Notes under the pieces: model-generated
The model's input: only the letters and a program-made list of their open reading frames with translations
What the model was told of the DNA's origin: nothing
Databases searched by the model: none
Assembly: GCA_024234055.1 (NCBI GenBank)
Contig: JACKOW010000017.1
Span: 1-64,000, forward strand
Direction: 5' to 3'
Source of the DNA: Rhodanobacteraceae bacterium
GTDB lineage: Bacteria > Pseudomonadota > Gammaproteobacteria > Xanthomonadales > SZUA-5
Length of the DNA: 64,000 nucleotides
Made by a program: the position numbers and the translations under genes
In this document: piece by piece, positions 62,198-64,000 of the stretch
Layout: each line of letters starts with the position of its first letter
Position numbering within the stretch: position 1 is the first letter of the stretch

Positions 62198-64000
62198 TCA
62201 GGCCTCGACCGGCGCCCGGGAGGAGCGTGTGCCCGCGCGGCGCCAGCCGCGCTTGATGGCTTCGCTGGCGTCTTCCAGCGAGGCATACACGGTGGGCAGC
62301 ACCACCAGGGTGATGGCGGTGGAGAAGACCAATCCACCGGCGATGGCCCTGGCCATCGGGAAGTAGGCCGGTCCGTTGCCACCGATGCCGACATCGCTGA
62401 TGCACAGCGGCAACAGGCCGAGGAAGGTGGTGCCGGTGGTGATCAGGATCGGCCGCAGCCGCTCCTGCCCGCCCAGGATCAGGGCCTGCTCGCGATCGTG
62501 CCCGGCTCGCCGGAGCGTGTTCACATGCTCGACCAGCACGATGCCGTTGTTCACTACCACGCCGGTCAGAATCATGATGCCGATGAAAGCCATGACCGAG
62601 AAGGTGGTGTCCCAGACCAGGAAGGTCCACCAGACCCCGACCACCGCATACATGATCGAGATCAGGATCGCGATCGGATAGATCGCCGACTCGAACAGGG
62701 CCGCCATGACCATGTAGATCAGGACAATCGACAGCAGCAGCAGGAACATCATTTCGGCAGCGGCGGCGGCATCGTCCTGGAAGCGCTGACCCAGATCGTA
62801 GGTGTAACCGGTCGGGAACGGGTAATCCTTCAGACTGCTTTCGATGATCTCGCGTGCCTTGCCCATGTCTCCCTTGGGCTTGAGGTCGATGGTGATCGAC
62901 TGACTGGTCTTGCGATCCTGCCGTCCGATCTGGCGGGCGCTGGGCGAGACATCGACCGACACCAGCGCCGACAGCGGCACCGACTCGCCATCAGCGCGGG
63001 TGATGCGGATTTCCTTGAGGTCATCGAGTGACAGTGACTCGGCATCCTTGAAGCGCAACAACACGGGGACCTCGGTGTCGCCCTGGCGAAACTCGCGCAG
63101 CGGTACGCCGCGCATGGCCACCTGGATCAACTGGCCCACCTGAGCCGGGTCGAATCCCAGATTGGAGGCACGATCGCGGTCGATGCGCAGCTGCACTTCC
63201 TGCTGCTCCTGGGCATCGTCGGCGCGCACTTCGGCAAACTCATCATGGGTGGCAAGGATTCGCGCCACATCCTTGGCCACCTCGGTCAGCACCTCGGTGG
63301 AATCGCCGTTGATGTTGACGCTGACGCTGGGCGTATCCGTACTGCCGGCGTTACCGCCACCTGGACCCTGGCGCAGATCGACCACGGCCTTGCCGATGGC
63401 GAGTTTGGGCAATCCATCGCGCACGGCCTGCTTGATCTCCTCCAGCGGCCGTGTCGCCCGATCGTCCTTGACCAGCTGCAGCCGGGTCTGCATGCCCTGA
63501 TCTTCGGACAGCCAGCTGTACACCGACTCGATCTCGAATTCCTCCTTGTGGCGCAGCAGGAAAGCCTCCACGGCGCGCGCCGCCGGCTCCAGCTGCTCCA
63601 GCCGGTAACGCCCGTTGAGCTCGTAGCCAATATTGAAGTCGCGCTTGCCGCTGCCGCCAAAGAAATCGGTCTTGACCACGTTGGCGGGAATGAGCACGCT
63701 GGCGAAGATCAACAGCACACCCATCAAGGACCAGCCGCGATGGTTGAGCGTCCAGTGCAGCAAGCGACCATAAAGCAGCTTCCAGCGCTCGACGATTCGT
63801 ACCTGCGACACCCCTTTGGGGGGTTCGATGCGTGAGGCCAGCATCGGAATGATGCTGACCGCAACGAACCACGAGGCCAGCAAGGCAACGGACATCGGCA
63901 TGGCCACGTAGTAGAGAAACACGCCAACCTGCGTCGTCCCGCCGAAGACATTCGGCAGAAACACGATGATGCTGGTGAGCGTGCCGGCGCTGACCGCCAG
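62198..64000 (-). CDS. RND efflux transporter permease, N-terminal part outside the window
   Basis: The 600 visible residues form the C-terminal part of an HAE1-type RND permease. The reading frame stays open to the window end. SIIVFLPNVFGG resembles the AIRxT/AVFLP region near TM5-TM6. A large periplasmic loop follows (DRASNLGFDPAQVGQLIQVA, VPLREFRQGDTEVPVLLRF), then the second membrane half with IMILTGVVVNNGIVLVEH and ITTGTTFLGLLPLCISD. The proton-relay aspartates of TM4 lie outside. The substrate and partner proteins cannot be told. Confidence 0.93.
   Translation of the reverse strand: MAVSAGTLTSIIVFLPNVFGGTTQVGVFLYYVAMPMSVALLASWFVAVSIIPMLASRIEPPKGVSQVRIVERWKLLYGRLLHWTLNHRGWSLMGVLLIFASVLIPANVVKTDFFGGSGKRDFNIGYELNGRYRLEQLEPAARAVEAFLLRHKEEFEIESVYSWLSEDQGMQTRLQLVKDDRATRPLEEIKQAVRDGLPKLAIGKAVVDLRQGPGGGNAGSTDTPSVSVNINGDSTEVLTEVAKDVARILATHDEFAEVRADDAQEQQEVQLRIDRDRASNLGFDPAQVGQLIQVAMRGVPLREFRQGDTEVPVLLRFKDAESLSLDDLKEIRITRADGESVPLSALVSVDVSPSARQIGRQDRKTSQSITIDLKPKGDMGKAREIIESSLKDYPFPTGYTYDLGQRFQDDAAAAAEMMFLLLLSIVLIYMVMAALFESAIYPIAILISIMYAVVGVWWTFLVWDTTFSVMAFIGIMILTGVVVNNGIVLVEHVNTLRRAGHDREQALILGGQERLRPILITTGTTFLGLLPLCISDVGIGGNGPAYFPMARAIAGGLVFSTAITLVVLPTVYASLEDASEAIKRGWRRAGTRSSRAPVEA

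Overview
The window reads as chromosomal DNA of a GC-rich gammaproteobacterium, most likely of the Xanthomonadales/Lysobacterales type. The evidence is gene order: kdsD-kdsC-lptC-lptA-lptB, ibaG-murA, clpS-clpA next to infA, purM-purN with a DUF3108 gene, DUF2066 / CDP-alcohol phosphatidyltransferase / PerM / hda, and pilT-pilU beside yggS. Short palindromic and tandem repeats crowd many of the intergenic gaps.

Layout. 1-6.1 kb: end of an alpha/beta hydrolase, an exported trypsin-like protease, a lipoprotein, the glutathione-dependent formaldehyde detoxification pair (fghA, frmA/adhC) and an orphan OmpR-type response regulator. 6.3-25.7 kb: an accessory locus of a different character. It holds two asparagine-synthetase-like proteins of the lasso-cyclase type, two 52-residue lasso-peptide precursors (one shorter than most gene finders accept), decayed cyclase-like DNA between the precursors, and three very large exported gingipain-type (C25) cysteine peptidases. 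I find no intact leader peptidase (B protein), transporter or lasso isopeptidase. 26-35.3 kb: prfC, a metallo-beta-lactamase-fold hydrolase, metB with three tandem met-box-like octamers upstream, a TPR protein, and a tightly overlapping operon of thermostable-hemolysin family protein, AMP-binding enzyme, TenA/heme-oxygenase-like protein and short-chain dehydrogenase. 35.6-46.4 kb: infA, clpA, clpS, nudJ, mnmA, the LPS transport and Kdo genes, ibaG and murA. 46.4-57.8 kb: DUF3108 protein, purN, purM, DUF2066 protein, phosphatidyltransferase, PerM-like transporter, hda, pilU, an exported protein coupled to pilT, pilT and yggS. 57.8-64 kb: a DUF6265-cyclophilin fusion, a TIGR04222-like membrane protein, a YkvA/DUF1232 protein and an RND efflux permease cut by the window end.

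The accessory locus is the part most likely to be new. Both precursors carry the lasso leader signature Y-x2-P-x-L-x3-G-x5-T-x-G, and both cores begin with Gly and have an acidic residue at position 8 (Glu in one, Asp in the other), which suits an eight-residue macrolactam ring. One precursor ends 55 nt before the start of a C25 peptidase gene. The pairing of lasso genes with exported C25 peptidases and without a visible B protein suggests either an incomplete system helped from elsewhere in the genome or an unusual one.

Most other gaps over 300 bp hold dispersed repeats: palindromes built on GTGGGAGCGG and GTAGGAGCGAC, an inverted element starting GTCATTGCGAG, a composite repeat of roughly 300 bp present twice, and arrays of a degenerate 7-bp unit. 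None of these families was seen between about 6.1 and 26.2 kb, which fits acquisition of that block as a unit. Composition was judged by eye, not measured.
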